DNA of 64,000 bases from Pedobacter cryoconitis (GCF_003259615.1 NZ_QLLR01000004.1:186001-250000), one strand, 5' to 3'; counted from the stretch's first letter, positions 55,287 to 64,000 are shown. Numbers and translations are program-made. Notes: generated from the sequence alone by a model not told the origin.

Positions 55287-56297
55287 CTAAACTACAAAAT
55301 TAGGATCAACGTGTTCCTTTATTAAGGTTCTCAAGCTCTCTACGGTTTCCCACTCAGTGTTTTCACCAGAATTATATTTGAACCCCTCTACTACTTTACT
55401 TGCATTAAATGTTTTAATAAAATCTTCTATATCCCAGTTTGTGGTCTGAGGAACAATGACATAATATTTCCCTAAGTCATATGTGTAGAAGGAATCAGAT
55501 TCAGTAATCATTTCTTCATGGATTTTCTCTCCAGGTCTGATTCCGATAACTTTATGTTCACATTCAGGTCCAATTGCCTTGGCAATATCTAGTATTTTGT
55601 ATGATGGTATTTTAGGAACAAATATCTCTCCACCCCATGCTGTCTCTAAAGCATGCAATACCATATCAACACCACCATCCAGTGAAATGTTAAAACGAGT
55701 CATATTTTCGACTGTAATTGGCAAAACACCCTCTTTTTTTCTTTTCATAAAAAAAGGAATTACAGATCCATTAGACCCCATTACATTTCCGTATCTAACA
55801 ACCGAAAATTTTATCGGATTGTTTCCTTTAATATTATTAGCAGCTACAAAAAGTTTATCTGAAGCGAGCTTTGTTGCTCCATATAAATTAATGGGTGCTG
55901 CCGCTTTATCTGTTGACAGTGCAACAACATGCTGAACTTCAGAATCCAAAGCAGCATTAATGATATTTTCAGCTCCGTTAATATTAGTTTTCACACATTC
56001 CATCGGATTATACTCCGCAATTGGGACATGCTTCATAGCAGCTGCATGAATTATATAATCGATACCCCTAAAAGCTCTTTTCAAACGATCCTGATCCCTA
56101 ACATCACCTATAAAGAATCTAACCTGAGGATATTTATTTTCAGGATATTCCTGAGCCATTTCAAATTGCTTTTGCTCATCTCTTGAAAAAATCACCAATC
56201 TTTTTATATCTGGCCATTCGGCTAAAATTCTTTTGGTAAGTGCCTTTCCTAATGATCCGGTTCCTCCTGTTATGAGTATTGATTTATTATTTAACAT
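55287..56297 (-). CDS. pseB: UDP-GlcNAc 4,6-dehydratase (inverting)
   Basis: A 336-aa soluble SDR enzyme: GGTGSLGKA (about 11-19), AAMKHVPIAEYNP, STDKAAAPINLYGATK with catalytic Tyr139 and Lys143. It makes UDP-2-acetamido-2,6-dideoxy-L-arabino-hexos-4-ulose, the first pseudaminic acid intermediate. The single-domain length and the PseC partner distinguish it from the large WbpM-like dehydratase at the other end of the operon. Confidence 0.94.
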   Translation of the reverse strand: MLNNKSILITGGTGSLGKALTKRILAEWPDIKRLVIFSRDEQKQFEMAQEYPENKYPQVRFFIGDVRDQDRLKRAFRGIDYIIHAAAMKHVPIAEYNPMECVKTNINGAENIINAALDSEVQHVVALSTDKAAAPINLYGATKLASDKLFVAANNIKGNNPIKFSVVRYGNVMGSNGSVIPFFMKRKKEGVLPITVENMTRFNISLDGGVDMVLHALETAWGGEIFVPKIPSYKILDIAKAIGPECEHKVIGIRPGEKIHEEMITESDSFYTYDLGKYYVIVPQTTNWDIEDFIKTFNASKVVEGFKYNSGENTEWETVESLRTLIKEHVDPNFVV

Positions 56298-56349
56298 ATT
56301 ATTATATCTTTTTTCTATTAATGATGTTGTTGAGATAGGTATTTATCAC

Positions 56350-56367
56350 TTCTTAAGTCGTTAAGAA
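56350..56367. other. Small perfect inverted repeat between wzz-like gene and pseB
   Basis: TTCTTAA, a GTCG loop, then TTAAGAA, inside the 94-base gap. There is no T tract after it on the minus strand, so it is not a usual terminator; it could mark a processing or attenuation point between the export genes and the pse genes. Confidence 0.3.
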
Positions 56368-56391
56368 TAATTTCCTGAAACCCACAGATAT

Positions 56392-57504
56392 TTATTTATC
56401 AATTACATTCTGCAAAAATCTTTTAACAGATAAAAAAAATACCGTTAAAAATCCGAACAGTAGACTTCCCAATATTATTCCTTTAAGCTTTCCAAATTTT
56501 TCCTTCTGTAAAGGAAATATAGGTTGATCTATTACCTGTATTAAAGGTACTTCCTTTCTTAATGAGATCTTTGACAATTCTAAGTTTTTCACCAATTCGC
56601 TCAATATAGCTTTATTAGTTTCAACAGAGAATTGAGATCGCTGCACAGGGGCAACGCGCTGTAACTGCCTCGTCGGATTCAAATTAGGGGTAGCATCATT
56701 AATGGCTGCAGCTGCATATATTGAACCATTCATTGCGCTACGAACAGAGTCCACTTTCTGCTGAAGTATAAATACATTTTCCAGTGACTTTTTTGTTTTC
56801 GTCTGTACATAAAAATCATTTACTTTTTTTACAATCTGGTCATTAAAAACCTTTGCGAAAAATTCATCGGGCGCTTTAACCTCGGTTATAATAAGGCTTA
56901 ATTTTTTATCTGGTTTATCAACTTTCAGATAATTTTTACTGATATCGGAGACTATAACACCTAAAATACTATCTTTTAACCGGTCTCGATGCAACATACT
57001 ACTATCTAAATTTAAGGCACTAAACCGAAGTTCTTTTAATTCTGGGATTTCATTCCATTGCTCCTTGAGTCCATTGAAAGTAATATAATAATCGATTAGC
57101 AATTGTTTCCTGCCATTGCTATCTACTTCAGTCAGTAATGTTTTCTCGATCATTGTTCTGGACTTATACAATCCTAATATATTATCCCCTTGGAATATAC
57201 CACTACTTCCCCCGCCAACGTCAATCCCGACCATAGAAGCAAGTCCAGCATATTGTCCCATCCCACCTCCTTTATCACCGTCTTCTAAAACAAAACTCGT
57301 TGTTGCTGTATAAATAGGTTTCTTTAAGTAGGAGTATGTGAATCCCAAAATCCCACCCAAAAGGCTTATAGAAACAATTATAATCCATTTAGATAACAAG
57401 TACTTTCGTAACTCAATAAACACGCTGATAATTTCAGCTAATGAAATATCCTCAGATTCCTTACTGTGTGTAATAATTTTCTCTTCCATACTATGCTTTT
57501 CCAA
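56392..57504 (-). CDS. Wzz-like chain-length determinant protein
   Basis: A 370-aa inner-membrane protein with one membrane segment near residues 38-60 (WIIIVSISLLGGILGFTYSY) and a second near 338-360 (GIILGSLLFGFLTVFFLSV) flanking a periplasmic region with a coiled-coil stretch. That is the Wzz/PCP topology. No cytoplasmic tyrosine-kinase domain follows, so it is not a Wzc-type PCP-2a. It lies between the SLBB export gene and pseB. Confidence 0.83.
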   Translation of the reverse strand: MEKHSMEEKIITHSKESEDISLAEIISVFIELRKYLLSKWIIIVSISLLGGILGFTYSYLKKPIYTATTSFVLEDGDKGGGMGQYAGLASMVGIDVGGGSSGIFQGDNILGLYKSRTMIEKTLLTEVDSNGRKQLLIDYYITFNGLKEQWNEIPELKELRFSALNLDSSMLHRDRLKDSILGVIVSDISKNYLKVDKPDKKLSLIITEVKAPDEFFAKVFNDQIVKKVNDFYVQTKTKKSLENVFILQQKVDSVRSAMNGSIYAAAAINDATPNLNPTRQLQRVAPVQRSQFSVETNKAILSELVKNLELSKISLRKEVPLIQVIDQPIFPLQKEKFGKLKGIILGSLLFGFLTVFFLSVKRFLQNVIDK

Positions 57505-57550
57505 GCTTATCGCTCAATCATTTAATAACAACTTCCAGCTTAAACCTTAA

Positions 57551-60112
57551 TCAATTACGTAAAATTAGCACTAATGCAGTAATTATACTAGAAAGCGCAG
57601 CTGAAACAGTCGCTATTCCTGCTATGCCAAATTTTTCCCTCGGTGCGCGCTTAGGAACAAAAATCTCTGCCCCTGGCTTAACCCTCGGATAATTATTAAA
57701 GAACAAGAATTTGCTTCCAGCATCCACAGAACCATTCGCATATTGAATATATGCACTTTTCTTGTTTGCGTTATATGTAAAGCCTCCAGCTCCATTAATA
57801 TACTGCTTCATACTTTTATTTGGGCTATAAACGATATTTGTTGGCCTTAAAACTTCCCCGGTTACTTTAACAGTCTGCAATTGTTTAGGTACTCTAATTA
57901 CATCGCCATCTTCAACCAGCAGGTCAAACTTTGAACCTGGAGTTTTTATTATTTTCTGAAGATCAATTCCTACAAGGTCACTTCCTAATATTTTAACTTC
58001 CTGAATTAGCTGCGCAGTATCCTGAACACCCGCTCCCTGTAATCTTTTCAGATTCGCCAGTTTTTGTAATTCTTCTTCCTGTTTATCAATAACATTTTTA
58101 TTAGAAGAACCAGCAAGTTTTCCACTGATAAGCCTTCCATTTTTATCCCTCTGACCCTCTTCTTCTTTTTTATCAGGACCTGGTCTTTTCAACGAAGCGC
58201 CTTCAGCAAAGGAAAGAACTGTTAAACCTCCAGCCCTTTTAATCAGATCCGAAATACGCTCATCTTTTCTTGTGATAGTGTAAATGCCCGGATAAAGTAC
58301 TTCGCCTTCAACTTTAACCTGTTGCTGTGTTTGGTAACCTTCAGAACTTCTGATCGATACAATATCAAATGGCTGCAGCACAAAAGTAGTATCCTGCAAT
58401 TTCAAGTCTCCAGAGATACTCACATTTAAGATCTCAGCAGTTTTAGCTGAGATGGAGTTTGCATCACTATTTTTAATTCTTCTCGCAATTTCTATACGAT
58501 TTGGTGTAGCACCTTCTTTAAATCCACCAGCCATTTGTATCAATGACTCTAACGTCATGCCATCAGCATAATCAAATACGCCTGGTTTCCTTACTTCACC
58601 TTTAATATCTACTTTATATTCTTCTCTTAAATCAAATATAGAAGAGATAGTAATTTTATCTTCTCTCCTCAATGAAATATCCGGATCTATACTTTTGAGA
58701 ACTTTATCAACATCAAAAGATAATAATGCAAGACTATTATCCGTATTTAATCTGGAAATATATCCCCTATTCAAAAAGGCGTCCTCCTTTAGTCCATCCG
58801 CCTTTTGTATTAACTGTTTTAAAGTTAAGCCATTATCCAACTCATACTGTCCTGGACGGAATACAGCGCCCGCTATTTCAACTCTGTTAGCAAAACGATC
58901 TAAAATAGTTTCTACAACATATTTATCACCATTTAATGGGTTATACTTACTAAAATCATTTGCATTTACATCAATAATTCGTCTCTCCTTATTTGTGTTC
59001 TGTAAAACCTTAATCTTAGCAGTATAAGCCTTGTTAGAAAATCCTCCTGCAAAACTGATTACATCTTCCAATGACTCCGTATTCAGTACTTCATAAAGGG
59101 CAGGTCTTTTCACTTCACCAGACATTTCTACTCTGGTTTGATATACAGGGATATTAATCACATCCTGATCCTGCAGACGAATGTTTCCTGTTTGAATTCC
59201 CTTCAACAGGAAATTATAAACATCAATAGTAGATACTATTTTGTTATTACGAATGACTTGTATTTTTCTAAAAGATCCGTTTTCATTGGGTCCACCAGAT
59301 GCGTTTAAAGCGTTAAAAACTGTTGATAAAGAAGATAAAGTATAGGATCCTGGTTTTACAACCTCTCCCAAAAGAGTAATTTTAATACTTCTTATATTAC
59401 CCAGATTAATTGCAACATTAGTTCTGCCACTTTTTAGACTTGGATAAGTTCCCGACATTGCAGCCCGAATTTTAGCTGTTGCCTGTTCGATTGAAAGTCC
59501 GCCAACAGAAACTAACCCTACATATTGCAGACGAATAGTTCCGTCTGGGCTAACCTGAAGTTTATAATTTGCTTCATTATCACCTGAAAGATCAATTAAG
59601 AGCTGATCATCAGGACCAATAATATAGCTTTTAGGAGTGGCCATCCTCAAATTAGGTTCAAACCTGATATCATCATTTTTGAAAAGTTCTGCTCCAAAAA
59701 TCTTTGGAATCAGATTTCCAAAAGCATCTTTTAATTCTGTTTTTGCCTGCGTAGAAAGATTACGTTTTTTATTTCTTGTTGAATCCGCACCATCATATGT
59801 CCTTGAAGAAACATCATCAGCAGAAGTTTGACTGCTTGGCTTATTTTCAGTATTACCTGATTTTCTAATTTTCTCAACCCTCAATCTTAATTTGGCTGTT
59901 TCTTCGGATTTCATACCCTGTGCAGCAGCCATCTGTTCTAACTGAGCATCGTTGTAGCCAACAGACTCTGCCCGTTGCATCAATTGTCGTATTTGCGTGT
60001 CTGATAGTTCATCGACTTTCACATCAGAATAATTAGTTTGAGCAAAAACACCCTGGCCAAAAGCAATACACAATAAAAAGACTAATGCAGCTGTAATTTT
60101 TTTAACATTCAT
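57551..60112 (-). CDS. SLBB-domain polysaccharide export protein (Wza-like)
   Basis: An 853-aa secreted protein with signal peptide (to about residue 24, VFAQ), a low-complexity Ser/Asp/Lys stretch, a poly-export domain (YIIGPDDQLLIDLSGDNE) and six SLBB-type units marked by ITLLGEVVKPGSY, VEMSGEVKRPALY, VEIAGAVFRPGQY, VDIKGEVRKPGVF, VKVEGEVLYPGIY and VKVTGEVLRPTNI. The C-terminus has one membrane segment (IATVSAALSSIITALVLIL). This large multi-SLBB form is usual in Bacteroidota and replaces the short Wza lipoprotein. It should form the outer-membrane export channel. Confidence 0.9.
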   Translation of the reverse strand: MNVKKITAALVFLLCIAFGQGVFAQTNYSDVKVDELSDTQIRQLMQRAESVGYNDAQLEQMAAAQGMKSEETAKLRLRVEKIRKSGNTENKPSSQTSADDVSSRTYDGADSTRNKKRNLSTQAKTELKDAFGNLIPKIFGAELFKNDDIRFEPNLRMATPKSYIIGPDDQLLIDLSGDNEANYKLQVSPDGTIRLQYVGLVSVGGLSIEQATAKIRAAMSGTYPSLKSGRTNVAINLGNIRSIKITLLGEVVKPGSYTLSSLSTVFNALNASGGPNENGSFRKIQVIRNNKIVSTIDVYNFLLKGIQTGNIRLQDQDVINIPVYQTRVEMSGEVKRPALYEVLNTESLEDVISFAGGFSNKAYTAKIKVLQNTNKERRIIDVNANDFSKYNPLNGDKYVVETILDRFANRVEIAGAVFRPGQYELDNGLTLKQLIQKADGLKEDAFLNRGYISRLNTDNSLALLSFDVDKVLKSIDPDISLRREDKITISSIFDLREEYKVDIKGEVRKPGVFDYADGMTLESLIQMAGGFKEGATPNRIEIARRIKNSDANSISAKTAEILNVSISGDLKLQDTTFVLQPFDIVSIRSSEGYQTQQQVKVEGEVLYPGIYTITRKDERISDLIKRAGGLTVLSFAEGASLKRPGPDKKEEEGQRDKNGRLISGKLAGSSNKNVIDKQEEELQKLANLKRLQGAGVQDTAQLIQEVKILGSDLVGIDLQKIIKTPGSKFDLLVEDGDVIRVPKQLQTVKVTGEVLRPTNIVYSPNKSMKQYINGAGGFTYNANKKSAYIQYANGSVDAGSKFLFFNNYPRVKPGAEIFVPKRAPREKFGIAGIATVSAALSSIITALVLILRN

Positions 60113-60141
60113 AAGGGTAACCTGTATAATATATTTTATAT

Positions 60142-61278
60142 CTATTCGAAGTGATTCAGCGTATTAAAACCACCCTCTTTCAAAAATTCGTCTTTTTTCA
60201 TTAATTGTAAATCAGCGTGAACCATTTCTTTAACCAACATTGGCAAATCATACTTTGGTTCCCAGCCTAACTGAGTTTTAGATTTGGTAGGATCTCCTAA
60301 TAACAAATCAACCTCTGTTGGCCTGAAATACTTCGGATCAACACAAACTACTGTAGTTCCTGGTTTTAAATAGAGATCATTTAAACCTAAAGACAGGACA
60401 AGATCCTGATCAATATCTATAATTACACCTTTCTCATATTCATCTTTACCACTGAATTCTATTTCGATGCCTAATTCTGCGAAGCTCATTTTAACAAAAT
60501 CACGAACAGTCGTTGTAACCCCTGTAGCAATTACAAAATCTTCTGCCTTATCCTGCTGAAGAATTAACCACATGGCTTCGATATAATCTTTAGCATGTCC
60601 CCAATCCCTTTGTGCAGAAAGATTACCTAAATACAAGCATTTTTGTAAACCCAGCGCAATCTTACTTGCAGCTCTCGTAATTTTACGGGTCACAAAGGTT
60701 TCCCCCCTGAGCGGACTTTCGTGATTAAACAAAATTCCATTACAAGCAAACATACCATAAGCCTCTCTATAATTTACAGTTATCCAATAACCATAAATTT
60801 TGGCAACCGCGTAAGGTGACCTGGGATAAAATGGAGTACTTTCACTTTGAGGTACCGCTTGTACCAAACCATATAATTCAGACGTAGAAGCTTGATAAAT
60901 TCTTGTCTTTTTTTCCAATCCCAGAATACGGATAGCCTCTAATAATCTTAAAGTTCCAAGACCATCAGCATTAGCAGTGTATTCCGGCATTTCGAAACTT
61001 ACTTGTACATGGCTCATTGCCGCCAGATTGTAGATTTCATCCGGCTGCGTCTCCTGAATAATACGAATCAGGTTTGTAGAATCTGTAAGATCACCAAAAT
61101 GCAATTTAAAATTAACCCCAAGCTCATGCTGATCCTGATATAAATGATCAATTCTATCCGTATTGAACAAAGAAGAACGTCTTTTTAGCCCATGCACAAA
61201 ATACCCTTTCTTCAAAAGGAATTCTGCAAGATAGGCACCATCCTGGCCTGTAACACCGGTAATTAGAGCAACTTTCAT
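60142..61278 (-). CDS. gmd: GDP-mannose 4,6-dehydratase
   Basis: A 378-aa SDR enzyme: [20 protein letters not shown] at the N-terminus, QASTSELYG, catalytic [10 protein letters not shown] with Tyr and Lys, and GDLTDSTNL. It makes GDP-4-keto-6-deoxy-mannose, the precursor of GDP-fucose, GDP-rhamnose or GDP-perosamine. No fcl (GDP-fucose synthase) lies in the window; the next step may be encoded elsewhere or carried out by one of the two DegT aminotransferases. Length is normal. Confidence 0.95.
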   Translation of the reverse strand: MKVALITGVTGQDGAYLAEFLLKKGYFVHGLKRRSSLFNTDRIDHLYQDQHELGVNFKLHFGDLTDSTNLIRIIQETQPDEIYNLAAMSHVQVSFEMPEYTANADGLGTLRLLEAIRILGLEKKTRIYQASTSELYGLVQAVPQSESTPFYPRSPYAVAKIYGYWITVNYREAYGMFACNGILFNHESPLRGETFVTRKITRAASKIALGLQKCLYLGNLSAQRDWGHAKDYIEAMWLILQQDKAEDFVIATGVTTTVRDFVKMSFAELGIEIEFSGKDEYEKGVIIDIDQDLVLSLGLNDLYLKPGTTVVCVDPKYFRPTEVDLLLGDPTKSKTQLGWEPKYDLPMLVKEMVHADLQLMKKDEFLKEGGFNTLNHFE

Positions 61279-61358
61279 TCGGTTAATTTTTTTTTATGTA
61301 GAGGCCAAAGATAAATGAATTATTTGATTACTGAGAAATATATCACAATAGAAACGGC

Positions 61359-62216
61359 CTATAAGTTTTGTATACAGAAATTTAAACTATCCCTCCAATA
61401 AGGTATTTCAAGGCCTATTATGGCTTTAATTTTAGTCTTGTCCATCACAGAATAATGCGGGCGTTTTGCTCTGGTTACAAAAGCAGAAGACAGAACAGGT
61501 AAAACAGTCATATCTACCTCTGCAAACTCAAAAACAGCCTTTGCAAAATCATACCACGAGGCAACACCCTCATTACTATAATGATAAAGGCCGTAATTTG
61601 TCTTTTCATTTTCAATGATATGAATGATGACCCTGGCCAGATCCATTGCATAAGTAGGTGTACCTACCTGATCGCAAATGACATTAAGCTCATCTCTACT
61701 CTGTGCCAGTTTTAGCATCGTTTTTACGAAATTACCAGCCTTTTCAGAATATAACCAGCTTGTTCTGATAATATAATAGGAGTCCATGATTTCCTGTATC
61801 TCCTGTTCGCCCTTTAACTTAGACAAACCATAAACATTAACAGGACTCGTGTGCATTTCCTCTTTCAAAGGAATACCAGAATTTCCATCGAAAACAAAAT
61901 CTGTAGAGATATGTATTAAAGTGGTTTGATGCGTCAAACAAATTTCAGCAAGTCTTTTCACTGCAAACTCATTAATTTCGAAAGCACGATCTAAATCCTC
62001 TTCTGCCTGATCAACAGCCGTATAAGCAGCGCAATTTATACAGTATACAGGCTTATACTGTTCAAAAACACGGGCAACATCCGCTGCATTCACAAAATCC
62101 AGCTCTGCTTTCGAAAGAAAGAAATAGTTAAACGCTTGTTCTTTCCCTGAAACAACTTCATTCAGGCACTGCCCAAGTTGTCCGCTCCCGCCAATTACGA
62201 TAATATTTTTTTTCAT
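61359..62216 (-). CDS. rmlD: dTDP-4-dehydrorhamnose reductase
   Basis: A 285-aa SDR protein with GGSGQLGQC (about 9-17), NCAAYTAVDQAEED, STDFVFDG and YGLSKLKGEQ, all typical of RmlD, which completes dTDP-L-rhamnose. rmlA, rmlB and rmlC are not in the window. Its start shares one base with the stop of the preceding barrel gene. With the Tll-like epimerase at 34230-35366, the expected products are dTDP-rhamnose and possibly dTDP-6-deoxytalose. Confidence 0.92.
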   Translation of the reverse strand: MKKNIIVIGGSGQLGQCLNEVVSGKEQAFNYFFLSKAELDFVNAADVARVFEQYKPVYCINCAAYTAVDQAEEDLDRAFEINEFAVKRLAEICLTHQTTLIHISTDFVFDGNSGIPLKEEMHTSPVNVYGLSKLKGEQEIQEIMDSYYIIRTSWLYSEKAGNFVKTMLKLAQSRDELNVICDQVGTPTYAMDLARVIIHIIENEKTNYGLYHYSNEGVASWYDFAKAVFEFAEVDMTVLPVLSSAFVTRAKRPHYSVMDKTKIKAIIGLEIPYWRDSLNFCIQNL

Positions 62217-62920
62217 TAATTTTTATTCCCGATATGAAATTGAATACCTACTGATACTGGATTCAATAAATATTCTGTTTTATGGAATCTATTCAATGAG
62301 CGCACGTTTGCTGCATCCTGCGGTACAGACTCTTGACGCTCATAAGAATAATAGAACTCCAGGTTCGTTTCCACAAATATAGAAATTTGTTTAATAGGGT
62401 TGATTTTTATTCCCAGAACAGGTGTAATTGTAAATCCCTCTTTTGTAGCGATGATTTGATTCTGAGGCACTGCCATCGCAAGATCGGACGGAGAATTTAA
62501 AATAGGGTTTATATTGGTTGAAGTACCATCAAACTTATTTGACCTGTATCCCAAATCAAGTGCAAAGTAAGGCTGAAACTTAGTATAAGTAAAGTTCTTT
62601 TCAAAACCGACCTTAAAAGAGTAATCCTTCATTTTTCCACTTAAAACTTCACAACTTTCGCAATTATTAGAGAAATTCTCATTTCTGCTCATATAACTTC
62701 CATTTAGCCTGTAGCTGAATAAGTTATCATTAAATTTAACAATAAAACTATTAAAAGAACTATTCAAATAGCTATTTCCGGCAGTCTGATTCATAATTTT
62801 GGGCATCTGCATATAGCTATAGCCTCTTACACCAACACTGTACATATATTCACCATTCGATTGTGAATAAGCCGATGCAGAAAGTATTAAAAGGAAAAGG
62901 ACGAGGTATGTTTTAATCAT
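62216..62920 (-). CDS. Small outer-membrane beta-barrel protein
   Basis: A 234-aa secreted protein (signal peptide to about residue 19, ASAYSQ) with amphipathic, Tyr- and Asn-rich strands ending in VSVGIQFHIGNKN, the pattern of an eight-stranded OmpA-like or PorV-like barrel. It is the first gene of the long polysaccharide operon, just behind the candidate promoter. A role in surface placement of the polymer is possible but not shown by the sequence. Confidence 0.72.
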   Translation of the reverse strand: MIKTYLVLFLLILSASAYSQSNGEYMYSVGVRGYSYMQMPKIMNQTAGNSYLNSSFNSFIVKFNDNLFSYRLNGSYMSRNENFSNNCESCEVLSGKMKDYSFKVGFEKNFTYTKFQPYFALDLGYRSNKFDGTSTNINPILNSPSDLAMAVPQNQIIATKEGFTITPVLGIKINPIKQISIFVETNLEFYYSYERQESVPQDAANVRSLNRFHKTEYLLNPVSVGIQFHIGNKN

Positions 62921-62941
62921 AGATGTAAGGGCTATTTTAGT

Positions 62942-62970
62942 CTAAAGTATATAATAAAATACACTTCAAA
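62942..62970 (-). promoter_or_regulatory. Candidate promoter of the polysaccharide operon
   Basis: On the minus strand TTTG (62970-62967), a 17-base spacer, then TACTTTAG (62949-62942), one base off TAnnTTTG, with a short leader to the ATG at 62920. The spacer is two bases shorter than ideal. Confidence 0.35.
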
Positions 62971-63143
62971 ATTAAATCATCTGTATACAATAACTCGACC
63001 AATTTGGCCAATTTAATTACTATCATTTTAAATTAACTATTTAACTAAATCATATACATTCATAAATAATTTTTTTGCCCGACATCCCGGATTATTCCCC
63101 TCAGTCATCAAACAGACCAAGCACTTGTAATTATTAATAGAGC

Positions 63144-63180
63144 AAAAAAAGAGCAGTACGGTAAATTACCATACTGCCCT
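63144..63180 (-). terminator. Rho-independent terminator after the Rnk-like gene
   Basis: On the minus strand a stem formed by 63167-63177 and 63153-63163 (one mismatch) with an AAT loop, followed by a run of seven T residues. It ends the gene at 63207-63605 and insulates the polysaccharide operon from it. The 286-base gap (62921-63206) holds nothing else besides the operon promoter candidate. Confidence 0.85.
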
Positions 63181-63206
63181 AAAAAATTTAAGCTATTAAA
63201 AATTCA

Positions 63207-63605
63207 CTATTTCCTTAACACCTCCTCAATCCGGAAAACTTTTACCCCTTCCGGCATTTCCCATTGTAACTCTGCACCTTGTGGATAACCCAGCATGGCA
63301 ACGCCAATAGGTGATAAAATTGATAAAGTATTGTTTTTCCTTTTCGCCAGCTCGGGAGCGACAAGATGATAAGTAAATTCATTGCCCGAAACCAGCTCTC
63401 TCACCTTTACACAAGTATTTACAGTGACCACGTCTTGCGGCAGCTCCCGATGCAGCACCTGCCTGGCGTAGCGAAGTTCAAGCTCCAGTTTATCTTCATT
63501 GTATTTACTCAGCTTTCTTCTTCTGAGGTGACTTTTTAACAAATCAAAAATGCCCCTGGACAAAACAATTGGCCTGGTGTCTATCTTTATTGCGGTAGTA
63601 TTCAT
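63207..63605 (-). CDS. Rnk/GreA-C-terminal-domain protein
   Basis: A 132-aa protein whose C-terminal half (about 60-130; FTYHLVAPELA, SILSPIGVAMLGYPQGAELQW) is the FKBP-like domain of GreA/GreB and Rnk that binds RNA polymerase. The N-terminal half is a short helical region (LLKSHLRRRKLSKYNEDKLE) in place of the long GreA coiled coil, as in Rnk, so it probably competes with Gre factors rather than cleaving transcripts. It has its own terminator. Confidence 0.85.
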   Translation of the reverse strand: MNTTAIKIDTRPIVLSRGIFDLLKSHLRRRKLSKYNEDKLELELRYARQVLHRELPQDVVTVNTCVKVRELVSGNEFTYHLVAPELAKRKNNTLSILSPIGVAMLGYPQGAELQWEMPEGVKVFRIEEVLRK

Positions 63606-63639
63606 ATGTGATAATCATGAGGTTATAAAAAAATAAAAA

Positions 63640-63675
63640 GACAATTAGCCTCAGCCTGCTATACTCAGCTGAGGC
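63640..63675 (-). terminator. Terminator-like hairpin downstream of the small ORF
   Basis: GCCTCAGC at 63648-63655 pairs perfectly with GCTGAGGC at 63668-63675 around a 12-base loop. On the minus strand the stem is followed within a few bases by a T-rich stretch, so it would end a minus-strand transcript coming from the right. Confidence 0.6.
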
Positions 63676-63691
63676 ATTCTCCTCAAAGTCT

Positions 63692-63781
63692 TTACAACTC
63701 ATTTTCAAGGAATGATTCATAATGTTCAATGCTGCATTCTATTCCAGTGGAAGCCATACCAAAGCAAGCTAAAGCCTTCAT
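63692..63781 (-). CDS. Possible 29-aa peptide gene
   Basis: ATG at 63781 behind an AGGAG-like site (CAGGAG, three bases before the ATG, a little close), 29 codons ending in TAA: it reads MKALACFGMASTGIECSI followed by EHYESFLENEL. A terminator hairpin follows within 17 bases, so a complete small transcription unit is possible. The peptide has two cysteines and an acidic tail; no family is recognised. An overlapping frame from 63729 (MNIMNHSLK) runs into the hairpin and is less likely. Composition alone cannot tell this from chance. Confidence 0.3.
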   Translation of the reverse strand: MKALACFGMASTGIECSIEHYESFLENEL

Positions 63782-64000
63782 GCACTCCTGAAAGAATAAA
63801 AAATGATGAAACCATCTTATTTTTCAAATAATTCAACGAATTGTATATAAAATATAGCTACATAACCGCTAAAAAAAATTACACCTATTATTTTCAGCAG
63901 AACACAAACCGAAATGAATAAAATTTAGTTGCATAGGATAGCTTCATCACAATTATATAAAGATGAAAAACAATTTAAATCAGGTTTAGATCCTGAACCC

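Larger units (their letters stand above)
63606..64000. other. Right-edge region without a recognised large gene
   Basis: 395 AT-rich bases upstream of the Rnk-like gene. They hold the small ORF at 63692-63781 and its terminator hairpin; the remaining 219 bases to the edge show no further coding signal. Confidence 0.5.

Noticed and set aside
1..64000. CRISPR arrays, tRNA or rRNA genes, insertion sequences, prophage
   Set aside because: No regularly spaced repeats, cloverleaf-like segments, ribosomal RNA stretches, transposase, integrase or phage structural genes were found on either strand.

Overview
The window reads as chromosome of a Bacteroidota organism, most likely a Pedobacter-like member of the Sphingobacteriaceae. 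This rests on the moderately AT-rich sequence, promoter-like TAnnTTTG elements with few Shine-Dalgarno sites, many PAS/GAF histidine kinases, the WbpM/WbpL/Wzi/SLBB style of polysaccharide locus, and the sequence feel of ComF, SHMT, Dxs and GlmS. No rRNA, tRNA, CRISPR array, transposase or phage gene was seen.

Layout. (1) 1-9.3 kb is housekeeping: a 5'-truncated comF, a hybrid GAF/PAS histidine kinase, glyA, dxs and glmS. Two intergenic repeat modules lie at 588-795 and 4927-5234. (2) 9.6-12 kb holds a small secreted PepSY-like protein, a PRC-barrel stress-type protein and a short histidine kinase. (3) 12.1-18.9 kb is a compact surface-fibre locus. Two tandem, roughly 90% identical secreted subunits, a PapD/DUF916-like chaperone and a three-domain adhesin-like protein run on +. 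A 947-aa usher-like outer-membrane protein follows a NarL-type regulator on -. This resembles a chaperone-usher system assembled from Bacteroidota-specific parts and is my main candidate for an undescribed system. (4) 19-27.4 kb is signalling and small metabolism: a tight kinase/regulator/aminotransferase/FAD-monooxygenase operon, a PAS kinase, a membrane PAS protein that stops after the phosphoacceptor helix domain, a sugar nucleotidyltransferase and a methyltransferase.

(5) 27.4-62.9 kb is one long minus-strand polysaccharide locus, transcribed from right to left with gaps of a few bases or small overlaps. It starts with an outer-membrane barrel protein, rmlD and gmd, then the SLBB export protein and a Wzz-like protein. 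The full pseudaminic acid set follows (pseB, pseC, pseG, pseH, pseI, pseF). Next come tailoring enzymes: O-acyltransferase, PhyH-like dioxygenase, Gfo/Idh oxidoreductase, DegT aminotransferase and a GNAT. After them lies a four-gene amidotransferase block (WbpG-like, HisH, HisF, WbpG-like). The tail carries a KpsS-like protein, Wzx, Wzy, several glycosyltransferases, an epimerase, and the chain-initiation genes (WbpV/WbpL/WbpM-like) with a Wzi-like barrel protein. The gene set predicts a Wzx/Wzy-made, surface-anchored polysaccharide. It would carry a CMP-activated pseudaminic acid derivative with an amidino group, a QuiNAc/FucNAc-type first sugar, and possibly 6-deoxytalose or rhamnose. (6) 63-64 kb holds a Rnk/GreA-C-type regulator and a possible 29-codon ORF with its own terminator.

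All calls come from reading sequence and recalled family knowledge. No database search, structure prediction or base-composition calculation was run.
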